Below, piece by piece: positions 6,923 to 13,824 of a DNA stretch of 21,276 nt. The stretch covers positions 1 to 21,276 of the forward strand of contig JABIWD010000003.1 in NCBI GenBank assembly GCA_018701105.1, written 5' to 3'. Numbering within the stretch: the first letter of the stretch is position 1; the number at the start of each line of letters is the position of its first letter. The notes under the pieces are model-generated. The model did not search any database. It had not been told where the DNA came from and saw only the letters and a program-made list of their open reading frames with translations. The DNA comes from Candidatus Uhrbacteria bacterium (GTDB lineage: Bacteria; Patescibacteriota; Patescibacteriia; UBA9934; UBA11717). The position numbers and the translations under genes are program-made.

Positions 6923-7176
6923 CCACCTGTCACACATTTGGACATTTTGGCTTAGGGCTTGGAACCGTATTCACTTTGGTGACTGCACGAGAGCCCCGCG
7001 GCATTGCGGCACCCCTCTACTACTCATCGGTTTACTGATGAGTCGCAGAGACACCCCGCTTCAGGATTTTCCTGACATGCCCGATTACCTTTAGCCAAAT
7101 GTCGCAGGTGGGTTTTGTTTTAGAATCAAAAAACCGATCTCGCCCTTCACGAAGAGCGAGATCGGTTTTGTTTTTC
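6923..7176 (+). ncRNA. Candidate structured non-coding RNA, family unknown
   Basis: The only gene-free stretch over 300 bp. Its ends pair: CCACCTG (6923-6929) with CAGGTGG (7105-7111), and GACATTT(T)GGCT (6941-6952) with AGCCAAATGTC (7093-7103). Inside are GGGCT/AGCCC around a TCAC/GTGA hairpin (about 6955-6995), a long arm tipped by ACTCATC/GATGAGT (about 7022-7042) and extended by CTCT/AGAG and GCGG/CCGC, and a hairpin TCAGG-ATTTT-CCTGA (about 7061-7075). A -10 box lies at the right distance upstream and a strong terminator with T-tract downstream. No protein frame of note. It lacks the signatures I know for RNase P, tmRNA, SRP RNA and common riboswitches. 6S RNA has a similar length and cannot be excluded. 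Strand is inferred; the mirror structure would also fold on the minus strand. Confidence 0.6.
7128..7176. terminator. Bidirectional terminator between ncRNA and surface protein gene
   Basis: The 14-bp stem AAAACCGATCTCGC (7130-7143) pairs with GCGAGATCGGTTTT (7156-7169). T-tracts lie on both sides: TTTTGTTTTTCTTTT on plus, TTTTTTG on minus. It ends the plus-strand RNA and the minus-strand gene stopping at 7179. Confidence 0.9.
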
Positions 7177-7178
7177 TT

Positions 7179-8459
7179 TTAATTGCTAGGAGTTACTGGG
7201 AAGCTCGGCTTCGTTGCAGAGAATGCACTCGACGAAGTCAGCTGATCTCCGGTTGGATAGTCGAACCATTGTGTAATGTCTACATCCACAACTTGTGACG
7301 ACCAATCTGTTCCGAACAATGAACTCGCAACCGCTTCACTCGCTATGTGATGCTTTGCCCCATCGGAATCGATTGCATACACCTTGGGGTCAGACGTAAT
7401 CTTGATCAACGATCCCGGCGCCATAGTAATACGCTGCCCGAGCTTGAACGACGCAAGAACATCATCGTCTATTTCTACAACGTCATCAAAGTTTTCAAAC
7501 CACGAGTAGAAAATCTGCTCGCTTGGGAAAACATATCGCTTTGCATCCGAGCTAAAGTAATACACTGCAGACAAACTAGTTCCCTTGATCAACGTGTCAT
7601 GAGGAACCACAGTCTCCTCGTCCCCAGTATCTACAACTTCAACCGTATGCACGATCTCGAAGTTGCTGTCTGAAAAGTCTGACTGAATATCTGACCCGTA
7701 CTCATCCACGGACACAACTTTTATCTTACCGAGCGGAACGTCGATATTTGGCACTGTCCAATTATACGATGTACCTGAAATGTCACTTGCTACTAGCTCG
7801 TACGACAGCCCTCCATTATCCGAAAAGTACAAGGATGCGAATGGAACTCCACCTGTAGTTACCCATGAAATCACGGTCTCATCATCGCCAATAAACACCT
7901 CTCCGCCGTTTGGCGCAGTGAGTGTGAGTGACAATGGCGCCGCCGGAGGTGTCACCAGGTCCTCAAAAGTCTGACCAGAGGCCAAACCAGCTGCGAGCAC
8001 ATCGCCATTCGCATCAAGAACCTGAACGTTGTAATCGCCAACCCAACCTAGAATCGGCGGCGTAGTGACGTTCTCTATTACAAGGTCGTCTATAAGAGAT
8101 CCGAACGACACAGGAGCACTGTCTGTTGCTCTAGTAATGTGCAGCTCTGTAAATGTTTGAACGTTCGATGAAAGAACTCCATCAATGTCCGAGCTCGTTA
8201 CACCTGTTATTTCTTGCAGTCCAAATTGGTATGGAAATATAATCACAACTTCACCATCAGACGGAATCTCAACCGGAGTCGTGAATGAAACTGTTAGATT
8301 CGTTGGAGTTGAAATGTCGATCGTTCCCGGAGTCACGGTAGCGTCAGTAATTCCTTCGTACGCCAATACCGGTATCGCGGCAACCAAACTCATCGTCACG
8401 ACGCTCACAATGATGAGTGCCGACACTGCGCGGTTAAATGATGTTGAGATGTTTTGCAT
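7179..8459 (-). CDS. Secreted surface protein with Ig-like and CPR-type C-terminal module
   Basis: A 426-residue exported protein. Signal peptide residues 1-33 (hydrophobic run IIVSVVTMSLVAAIPVLA, cleavage after VLA). Residues about 35-170 are a beta-rich domain with the pattern of bacterial surface proteins (SGQTF at the end). Residues about 178-270 look like an Ig-like domain of the Ser/Thr-rich type (LTAPNGGEVFIGDDETVISW ... YSFS-like DNGGLSYE). Residues about 290-400 are the module shared with the protein at 1936-2985 (SAVYYFSSDAKRYVFPSEQ, KITSDPKVYAIDSDG, HHIASEAVA, FGTDWSSQVVDV), which I associate with Patescibacteria surface proteins. Very acidic, few Cys. Probably part of the envelope or S-layer-like coat; the function is inferred. 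A TATAAT box 9 nt before the ATG makes its mRNA nearly leaderless. Confidence 0.85.
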   Translation of the reverse strand: MQNISTSFNRAVSALIIVSVVTMSLVAAIPVLAYEGITDATVTPGTIDISTPTNLTVSFTTPVEIPSDGEVVIIFPYQFGLQEITGVTSSDIDGVLSSNVQTFTELHITRATDSAPVSFGSLIDDLVIENVTTPPILGWVGDYNVQVLDANGDVLAAGLASGQTFEDLVTPPAAPLSLTLTAPNGGEVFIGDDETVISWVTTGGVPFASLYFSDNGGLSYELVASDISGTSYNWTVPNIDVPLGKIKVVSVDEYGSDIQSDFSDSNFEIVHTVEVVDTGDEETVVPHDTLIKGTSLSAVYYFSSDAKRYVFPSEQIFYSWFENFDDVVEIDDDVLASFKLGQRITMAPGSLIKITSDPKVYAIDSDGAKHHIASEAVASSLFGTDWSSQVVDVDITQWFDYPTGDQLTSSSAFSATKPSFPVTPSN

Positions 8460-8468
8460 AGTGTCTAT

Positions 8469-8474
8469 ATTATA
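8469..8474 (-). promoter_or_regulatory. -10 box of the surface protein gene
   Basis: Perfect TATAAT on the minus strand, 9 nt before the ATG at 8459, predicting a leader of about 3 nt. No good -35 at 17 nt. A near-palindrome GACTA-C-TAGTC lies just upstream. The box lies between the rpoD stop and this gene. Confidence 0.6.
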
Positions 8475-8479
8475 ACAGA

Positions 8480-9709
8480 CTAGTAGTCACGTAAGCGCTC
8501 AATAACTTTCTGAGACTGGATCTTATCCAATGCCTTTGCCTCAATCTGTCGGATACGCTCACGAGTAACATCGAACTCCTTTCCAACCTCTTCCAATGTA
8601 TGACTAACTCCATCTACGAGTCCAAATCTCATCTCCAAGATCTTCTGCTCTCGAGGTGTTAGGTCTGCCATTGCAGTCTGCACGTAATCTTTCAACAACT
8701 GACGCGCCGCAGATTTCTGTGGCGAAATATTCTTTGTGTCTTTTATGAAGTCTTCGAGCGTTGAATCCTCATCATCATCTCCAACCGTAGTCTCTAGAGA
8801 TACAGTGTCTTGGGAGATACTCATGATGTGGCGGACCTTCACTAACGGCTCGCCCATCTCAGCTGCCAACTCCTCTGGAAGAGGGTCGCGACCAAGGTCC
8901 TGCAGCAGACGACGTCCGATTTGTGAGAACCGGTTGATAGTCTCCACCATGTGAACAGGAATTCGGATCGTTCGCGACTGGTCAGCAAGTGCACGTGTGA
9001 TCGCCTGTCGGATCCACCACGTTGCGTACGTCGAGAACTTGTAACCCTTTCTGTACTCAAATTTCTTAACCGCTCTAAACAATCCAATGTTTCCTTCCTG
9101 GATAAGGTCGAGCAATGTCAAACTTTTACCAGCAAACTTCTTTGCAATAGATACAACCAGTCGAAGGTTCGCCTCAATGAGCCTTCGCTCGGCCTCCTTG
9201 TCGTTGCGTTCCTTTCGTTTCGCCAATGCAACCTCTTCTTCCGCTGTCAGCAGAGGAATCTTACCAATTTCACGAAGGTACATCTGAATCGAGTCCTGTG
9301 TAATTTCCATTGTAAGAGGTGCAGCTTTTCGATCAACATTCACACGAATCTTATCCATGGCCGTCTGGTGATCCGCGCTACTTCCCAAGAAGCCTTCACG
9401 AACCTCCACAAGGTGCAATCCGTTTACCTCAAGCTCGTCCAAAAAGTCCTCGTACGCTTCAATATAATCCTCTACCTCTATAAACGTAAATAAAGCTTCG
9501 TTCTCTGTGACGAAACCTCGTGTCTGACCCTTATGGATCAGGTTGTCGATTCTTGCGCGTTCTGGTGGCGCTGATCGCTGATACCTCCCCTTTTTAACCT
9601 CAGGCTTTTTCTTTGCCCGTGACCTTGGCTTTGTCTTCTTTGCAGGGGTCTTCTTCTTTGCCGCCGCAGCCTTCTTAGGGCGTGCAGCAGGTTTCTTCTT
9701 TTGTGCCAT
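8480..9709 (-). CDS. rpoD: Primary sigma factor RpoD (sigma-70)
   Basis: Housekeeping sigma factor directing RNA polymerase to -10/-35 promoters, 409 residues. Domains in order: a Lys/Ala-rich tail (1-45), region 1.1 (about 52-105, IHKGQTRGFVTENEALFTF), region 1.2 (about 138-170, DSIQMYLREIGKIPLL), region 2 (NLRLVVSIAKKF ... LIQEGNIGLFRAV ... FSTYATWWIRQAI), region 3 (HMVETINRFSQ ...) and region 4 (LTPREQKILEMRFGL then LEEVGKEFDVTRERIRQIEAKAL). The long non-conserved insert of proteobacterial RpoD is absent. The N-terminal tail resembles histone H1 tails and is unusual. The gene starts 3 nt after dnaG stops, without an SD, so translation likely depends on dnaG. The dnaG-rpoD order matches the classical macromolecular synthesis operon without rpsU. 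Confidence 0.97.
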   Translation of the reverse strand: MAQKKKPAARPKKAAAAKKKTPAKKTKPRSRAKKKPEVKKGRYQRSAPPERARIDNLIHKGQTRGFVTENEALFTFIEVEDYIEAYEDFLDELEVNGLHLVEVREGFLGSSADHQTAMDKIRVNVDRKAAPLTMEITQDSIQMYLREIGKIPLLTAEEEVALAKRKERNDKEAERRLIEANLRLVVSIAKKFAGKSLTLLDLIQEGNIGLFRAVKKFEYRKGYKFSTYATWWIRQAITRALADQSRTIRIPVHMVETINRFSQIGRRLLQDLGRDPLPEELAAEMGEPLVKVRHIMSISQDTVSLETTVGDDDEDSTLEDFIKDTKNISPQKSAARQLLKDYVQTAMADLTPREQKILEMRFGLVDGVSHTLEEVGKEFDVTRERIRQIEAKALDKIQSQKVIERLRDY

Positions 9710-9712
9710 AAA

Positions 9713-11551
9713 TTACAACAACGTCTGATATCGGCGCGTTAGATCCGCAACAAGCTCACTATCCTGCAGCTGTTCCGCACGACGGAGCTCGGCAAGGATC
9801 ACTTGCCGTTTGGATTTCTTAGACCTCTCCTTAAATTGGTCGATAATATTCGTCAGTTCTGTTGTCGCATCCCGGTTTGGAAGCTGATCTTTCGAGTCAC
9901 CTTGACGCTCGGCTAAGAGTGCTAGACGATCAACTCGTGATACATCTACATCTTTGTTGAGCAAGTGGGACCGAAGAGCTTCGAAATATGATTTTTCGGG
10001 AGACTGCGTATGCACGGCATTATACACAGCAATCATCTCTATGTAAAGCATTTTGTACCAACCTTCGGGCAATTCTGCCTCAGGAAGATGGTCTATAAAC
10101 GTTTTTGCAGTGTCTTTCGACGAAAATGCTATGGAATATAGGACATCCAGCAACTTGTCTGGAACCTCCGCAGGTTCGTCTTTTGCGACATTCGAGTTCA
10201 ATCCCTGATCGTCATTGCGAGGAGCTTGCGACGCGGCAACCTTTTCGTTTGAGCGATTTCCAGCCGACACCTTAGCGCTTTCACCCCGATATCGCTCAAT
10301 CTCTCCCCTCAAAACATCAACACCAATGTCAACATGATCAGAGAACCTCTTCAGCCAATGCTCCCGCTCAATCGTATCTGCCAACGATGCAACCTCAGGT
10401 AGAAACTCTACTCCAGCCTTTTTCTTTTCATCTACATTCCGCGGGTCGATACCTCCAACAATCCGGTCAAAAAGAAACTGCATCTTGTCGACGTGACGCG
10501 ACGCCACTTCCTGCCAAAGCTTCGGATCCTTCTGCACAAGGTCGTCGGGATCTTTTCCAAGCTCTGGAGGGATAACCGCAACTCGTACATTGCATCCCAT
10601 GGAACTCGCCAGCCTCATTCCGCGACGAGCAGCCTCGAATCCTGCAGCGTCAGTATCAAAACTAAACACGAGCGTATTTGTGTACCTTTTCAACAAGTTA
10701 ATCTGTCTATCAGTCAACGCAGTACCCGAGCTCGCAACAACATTCTCAACTCCCGCCATGTGCGATGCTACTACGTCGAGGTTTCCCTCAACGATGACAA
10801 CCTCGCCCTTCTTCTTGATCGGCGTCTTTGCAAGATCAAGGCCGTACAACAAAGCACCCTTATCGTAAATCGGAGTCTGCGGCGAGTTCATGTACTTCGG
10901 CTTGTCGTTAGGGTCGAGTACGCGCGCAGTAAAGCCAACTGTGTTTCCATGATGATCACGCAAAGGAATCATCAATCGGTTCCTAAACTTGTCGATAGCA
11001 CCCATCTTTCCTTGCGACGCGAGTCCGGCGTCCATCAGTTCTTTGGATCCGATCTTCTTCTGCCGCGCAAAGTCGATCAACGACGTCCATGCATTCGGCG
11101 AATACCCAAAACCAAACTTTGCAACAAGCTCACCATCAAAACCACGACTAGTAATATAATCGCGCGCAACCTTACCTCCCGCAGTTTTCAAAAACTTTAT
11201 ATAAACTTTCTCCGCAAATCCATTTATATCCTTCATCCTCCCCTTCCTATCATCGTTACCCTTTGTGTACTTCGGCAGCTCAACGCCAGCCTTGCCCGCA
11301 AGTAACTTGAGAGCCTCTGGGAAGTCCATCCCCTCCATCTCCATGACGAATGAAAAGATGTCACCACCCTTATCACACCCAAAACAATGCCAAATCTGCT
11401 TTGGTCGCGAAATATAAAAAGAAGCAGTCTTCTCACTATGAAAAGGGCAAAGAGCCTTAAAAGCCCCCTGTCCGGCAGGTTTGCACTGCAAATACTCTCC
11501 GACGAGATCGGCAACATCAATCTTTTCCCTGATCTGTTCTTTTGCGTCCAT
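9713..11551 (-). CDS. dnaG: DNA primase DnaG
   Basis: Makes RNA primers at the replication fork; 612 residues. The N-terminal CHC2-type zinc finger is complete (Cys35, His38, Cys56, Cys59). The catalytic core follows, with a TOPRIM fold: EGNLDV at 255-260 (EGYxDV in most primases, Tyr replaced by Asn) and DTDAAG at 299-304 (usually DGDxAG). DPDD follows at 334-337. From about 425 a variable linker begins. It holds a peptide, residues 437-450, read from DNA that resembles a dispersed palindromic repeat. A C-terminal helical domain (about 465-612), probably the helicase-binding part, follows. First gene of a dnaG-rpoD operon. A weak promoter (TTGACC, 17 nt, TAAATG) lies in the 46-bp gap upstream, with no SD. 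Confidence 0.97.
   Translation of the reverse strand: MDAKEQIREKIDVADLVGEYLQCKPAGQGAFKALCPFHSEKTASFYISRPKQIWHCFGCDKGGDIFSFVMEMEGMDFPEALKLLAGKAGVELPKYTKGNDDRKGRMKDINGFAEKVYIKFLKTAGGKVARDYITSRGFDGELVAKFGFGYSPNAWTSLIDFARQKKIGSKELMDAGLASQGKMGAIDKFRNRLMIPLRDHHGNTVGFTARVLDPNDKPKYMNSPQTPIYDKGALLYGLDLAKTPIKKKGEVVIVEGNLDVVASHMAGVENVVASSGTALTDRQINLLKRYTNTLVFSFDTDAAGFEAARRGMRLASSMGCNVRVAVIPPELGKDPDDLVQKDPKLWQEVASRHVDKMQFLFDRIVGGIDPRNVDEKKKAGVEFLPEVASLADTIEREHWLKRFSDHVDIGVDVLRGEIERYRGESAKVSAGNRSNEKVAASQAPRNDDQGLNSNVAKDEPAEVPDKLLDVLYSIAFSSKDTAKTFIDHLPEAELPEGWYKMLYIEMIAVYNAVHTQSPEKSYFEALRSHLLNKDVDVSRVDRLALLAERQGDSKDQLPNRDATTELTNIIDQFKERSKKSKRQVILAELRRAEQLQDSELVADLTRRYQTLL
10202..10243. repeat. Dispersed-repeat-like sequence inside dnaG
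   Basis: The core GTCATTGCGAGGAGCTTGCG at 10211-10230 continues as ACGCGGCAAC. It matches, from memory, a palindromic repeat scattered in many bacterial genomes (ATTGCGAGGAGC ... GCGACGCGGCAAT). Its ends TTGC/GCAA are inverted. It lies in the linker of DnaG, in frame, and encodes the peptide AASQAPRNDD. Only one copy is seen here. Confidence 0.55.
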
Positions 11552-11597
11552 GAGGTAAGATTAGCACATTTAGAGGGATCTGTAGATCTGGTCAACG

Positions 11598-12074
11598 TTA
11601 ATTAAGGATCCAGATAGAGAGATTTAGATATGAAGCAAAACTTACCCATAATATGTATGGAATCAACAAATAGGCTGCTGGGCGCGATATTTTATAAAAC
11701 AACAAGATCGTGTACAGAATCGCGATCCAGAGCAGAACGATGTCTACAAATGCCAAAGCTGGGTTTTGTGCACCAAAAAAGATCGGTGTCCATATTGCAT
11801 TCAATCCGAGCTGTACAGCAAAGACGCTAAGGGCTCGTTTAACTTTCTTTTTCTTATAGCCATGTCGCCATATCAGGAACGCTGCGATCCCCATCAGTAG
11901 GTATAGCAGAGTCCAAGCCGGACCAAATACCCAACTCGGCGGATTTAAAAATGGCTTCACAATACCCTCATACCAAGCCGGAATAGCAGGAGCAGTAAAT
12001 ATTGCTCCTGCAGCCCCTACGAGCTCGATAACTATTACCGCCATCGCTAATTTAAACCAATCATTCAATTTCAT
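11598..12074 (-). CDS. tspO: TspO/MBR family protein
   Basis: A five-helix membrane protein of the TspO (translocator / tryptophan-rich sensory) family, 158 residues, normal length. Family signatures are clear: WYEGIVKPFLNPPSWVFGPAWTLLY in the loop and helix 2 region (about 34-58), LNAIWTPIFFG in helix 3 (about 91-101), LLFYKISRPAAYLLIPYILWVSFASYLN at the end. Members bind porphyrins and other hydrophobic ligands and are tied to stress and light or oxygen responses. The ligand in CPR is unknown. It stands 43 bp after the YibE/F gene and may share its transcript. No SD is seen before the ATG. Confidence 0.95.
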   Translation of the reverse strand: MKLNDWFKLAMAVIVIELVGAAGAIFTAPAIPAWYEGIVKPFLNPPSWVFGPAWTLLYLLMGIAAFLIWRHGYKKKKVKRALSVFAVQLGLNAIWTPIFFGAQNPALAFVDIVLLWIAILYTILLFYKISRPAAYLLIPYILWVSFASYLNLSIWILN

Positions 12075-12117
12075 AATCCAATAGTTAATCCCGCTTAGTA
12101 AATAATTTGAAATGCAA

Positions 12118-13176
12118 CTACTTTGTACGCTGCCCCTGCACCAACACCGCCAGTATAGTCGAAATTGGTACCAGAAGGACTAATGCTAGAGTTCCGGCCA
12201 ATGTCCTGATGATCTCCTCTGCTACCAGCTCCTCGTTAATAAACCGCCAGAGATCAATCTCTTGGCCGATCATAAACAGCAAGAACAAGGGCAACGCGAC
12301 GCCTGCATATGCGAGTACCAGTGTGTTTGTGACGGATGATATGTGGTGTCTACCGATTCGCATTGAGCTGGCAAACAGGTCACGTTTTTTCATTTTTGGA
12401 TCCGCCTCAATCAATTCAGCGACAGCCTCGGACTGAGTTATAGCAATATCATCCAATACACCAACGGCTCCCAAGATCATCCCAGCAAGCAACAAGCCTT
12501 TAGCCGATACTGCGCCACCCGTGTCTGCGATCACAAAGAAGATCTCTTCCGAACCCAGCCCCGAGAGATTCGCAAACCACACAAAGAAGACAGATAGAAT
12601 CCAAGCAAAGAACAATCCAATCACACAGCTTCCAAGAGCCACCCATGTTCTGCGATTAAGCCCATGCGACAGAGGCATGTTTATTGCCAGTATCAAGAGT
12701 GATCCCAGTATCGTTACCAATACCGGTGAGTTACCTGCCAAAATCAACGGCAAGATCATCCCAAACAAGATCCCCACCGTAACAACTAGTCCTAATAAAC
12801 CACGAACTCCTCTCCAGGCACCGACCAAAATCACAACAAGTGCAAACAGTAACGTGATCAGCAACATCGCCGGGGTCCTTACCACATCTACAAAGAACAC
12901 CCGATCTCCGCCCTCAAACGAGACTCTCCTAAGCAGTACATCACGTCCCTCATTCAACCTCATCGCCACACCTTCTGCATAAGTATCGTCACTGTTAACG
13001 CGCACAGTTTCCCCAGACTCATCTACCGCGTTAAATATCACGTGTTTCAACTCGCCATCGACTCGCTCCTCTTCGATCGAAACAATCTCTGCCTGAAACT
13101 CGTAGTCGGTCTGAGCTGACGCGATCGCGGGCAGAAAGCCGATGAATAAAAATAGACTCGCAATTATATATTTCAT
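12118..13176 (-). CDS. YibE/F family membrane protein
   Basis: A 352-residue integral membrane protein of the YibE/F family, of unknown biochemical role. Signal peptide residues 1-21 (ends ASA-Q), then a small soluble beta domain (about 22-98), then about seven or eight membrane helices from residue 103. Family features visible: the LLITLLFALVVILVGAWRGVRGLLGL helix pair, an acidic GMILGAVGVLDDIAITQSEAV stretch after a GA/VSAKGLLLAG helix, and the MRIGRHHISSVTNTLVLAYAG segment. A TATACT box 6 nt before the ATG predicts a leaderless transcript. Length and motif order fit the family well. It is probably a transporter or channel-like protein, but this is inference. Confidence 0.92.
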   Translation of the reverse strand: MKYIIASLFLFIGFLPAIASAQTDYEFQAEIVSIEEERVDGELKHVIFNAVDESGETVRVNSDDTYAEGVAMRLNEGRDVLLRRVSFEGGDRVFFVDVVRTPAMLLITLLFALVVILVGAWRGVRGLLGLVVTVGILFGMILPLILAGNSPVLVTILGSLLILAINMPLSHGLNRRTWVALGSCVIGLFFAWILSVFFVWFANLSGLGSEEIFFVIADTGGAVSAKGLLLAGMILGAVGVLDDIAITQSEAVAELIEADPKMKKRDLFASSMRIGRHHISSVTNTLVLAYAGVALPLFLLFMIGQEIDLWRFINEELVAEEIIRTLAGTLALVLLVPISTILAVLVQGQRTK

Positions 13177-13193
13177 GTCACAAGTATACCAAA
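13174..13193 (-). promoter_or_regulatory. Extended -10 promoter of yibE/F
   Basis: On the minus strand TTTGGTATACTTGTGACATG: an extended -10 (TGG-TATACT, hexamer 13183-13188) ending 6 nt before the ATG. The first 14 nt are identical to the promoter region of the SDR gene at 14481-14494. Confidence 0.6.
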
Positions 13194-13211
13194 GTGGCCG
13201 GCCAACTCACT

Positions 13212-13241
13212 AAAAAAATATGCCCTCCACAGCGGAAGGGC
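13212..13241 (-). terminator. Terminator of the ACP-like gene
   Basis: The minus-strand stem GCCCTTC/GGAGGGC (one G-U pair, loop of about 6) is followed by ATATTTTTTTAG, about 40 bp after the stop. Confidence 0.8.
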
Positions 13242-13283
13242 TTCAAGTGTTCCTCGTGATCTGTTCTACTTCTGATCGGGAGA

Positions 13284-13544
13284 CTACTGGTCGAGCGCAG
13301 CGATGATCACAGTGATGAAATCACCTACCGTTGTTGTAGGGGTGAACTTCATGAACAGCGTTACACCAAGGCTGAACGATGCCTGAATGGCCAACGTGAA
13401 GACCGCGTGACCAATCACCGTGTCATCAGTGATCTGCTCTATTGGCAGTCCCATGTTCGCGCTCACCTGCTCAATAACCCACTCACGTGCCTCGGAAGCC
13501 TTGTCACCACTCGCACTCACGTCTGCATTCGTTTCATCAGTCAT
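13284..13544 (-). CDS. Acyl-carrier-protein-like small protein lacking the phosphopantetheine serine
   Basis: 86 residues. From residue 18 the pattern follows acyl carrier proteins: EAREWVIEQVSANMGLPIEQITDDT (helix 1 and loop), then TTTVGDFITVIIAAL at 70-84, matching the kiTTVgdaidyI end of ACPs. Between them the DSL motif with its modified Ser is missing: the region reads VIGHAVFTLAIQASF and is more hydrophobic than any ACP I know. It would therefore not carry an acyl group, or the resemblance is only to the fold. The gene is unusual for the window in having a perfect SD (AGGAGGTG, 13549-13556), a near-consensus promoter, its own terminator and GC near 58%. It is probably well expressed. Function unknown; ACP relation moderately supported. 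Confidence 0.7.
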   Translation of the reverse strand: MTDETNADVSASGDKASEAREWVIEQVSANMGLPIEQITDDTVIGHAVFTLAIQASFSLGVTLFMKFTPTTTVGDFITVIIAALDQ

Positions 13545-13576
13545 CTTGCACCTCCTGGTGTGCGTTCACTAACCTG

Positions 13577-13605
13577 GTTTTAGCATCAAAACAAAGCATT
13601 GTCAA
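13577..13605 (-). promoter_or_regulatory. Strong promoter of the ACP-like gene
   Basis: Consensus -35 TTGACA (13600-13605), 17-nt spacer, extended -10 TGC-TAAAAC (hexamer 13577-13582). The leader of about 25 nt contains a full SD. Confidence 0.75.
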
Positions 13606-13624
13606 AGGACCTCTCTGCACAACA

Positions 13625-13657
13625 AAAAATAACCCAAAACTTATTTAGGTTATTTTT
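13625..13657 (-). terminator. Terminator of tRNA-Ser
   Basis: On the minus strand the stem AAAAATAACC/GGTTATTTTT begins 2 nt after the tRNA CCA end and is followed by TG and then T-poor DNA. The T-run is the 3' arm itself. The loop is 13 nt. Confidence 0.65.
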
Positions 13658-13658
13658 C

Positions 13659-13749
13659 TGGCGGAGAGAACAGGATTCGAACCTGCGGGGGGCTATGAAC
13701 CCCCACACACTTTCCAAGCGTGCGCCTTAAACCTCTCAGCCATCTCTCC
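13659..13749 (-). tRNA. tRNA-Ser (anticodon GGA)
   Basis: A 91-nt class II tRNA on the minus strand. The acceptor is GGAGAGA/TCTCTCC with discriminator G and an encoded CCA (13659-13661). The anticodon arm has loop TTGGAAA (anticodon GGA, reads UCC/UCU), the long variable arm is built on GGGGG/CCCCC, and the T loop is GGTTCGAATCC. All stems intact. It lies in the middle of the GC-rich patch. Confidence 0.97.
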
Positions 13750-13760
13750 GTTCATGTGCG

Positions 13761-13789
13761 ATCCTATCGTAATCGAAGTACATAGTCAA
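13761..13789 (-). promoter_or_regulatory. Promoter of tRNA-Ser
   Basis: -35 TTGACT (13784-13789), 17-nt spacer, -10 TAGGAT (13761-13766) on the minus strand. The first G of the tRNA lies 11 nt downstream of the -10. The -35 abuts the T-tract of the preceding terminator. Confidence 0.75.
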
Positions 13790-13818
13790 TAAAAACGCCC
13801 GCACCAGCTTGGTGCGGG
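13789..13818 (-). terminator. Terminator of the GC-rich two-ORF cassette
   Basis: Perfect 9-bp stem CCCGCACCA/TGGTGCGGG (13798-13818) with loop AGC (minus strand), then CGTTTTTATT. It starts 6 bp after the stop codon of the ORF ending at 13825. Confidence 0.9.
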
Positions 13819-13824
13819 ACAGTG

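Noticed and set aside
7034..7060. CTGATGAG resembles the hammerhead ribozyme core on the plus strand.
   Set aside because: No GAAA core segment and no NUH cleavage site follow in the right order. The motif is simply the 3' arm of the ACTCATC/GATGAGT hairpin.
10493..11305. Plus-strand ORF of 270 codons.
   Set aside because: It lies wholly antisense to the zinc-finger and catalytic part of dnaG, with no domain pattern of its own.
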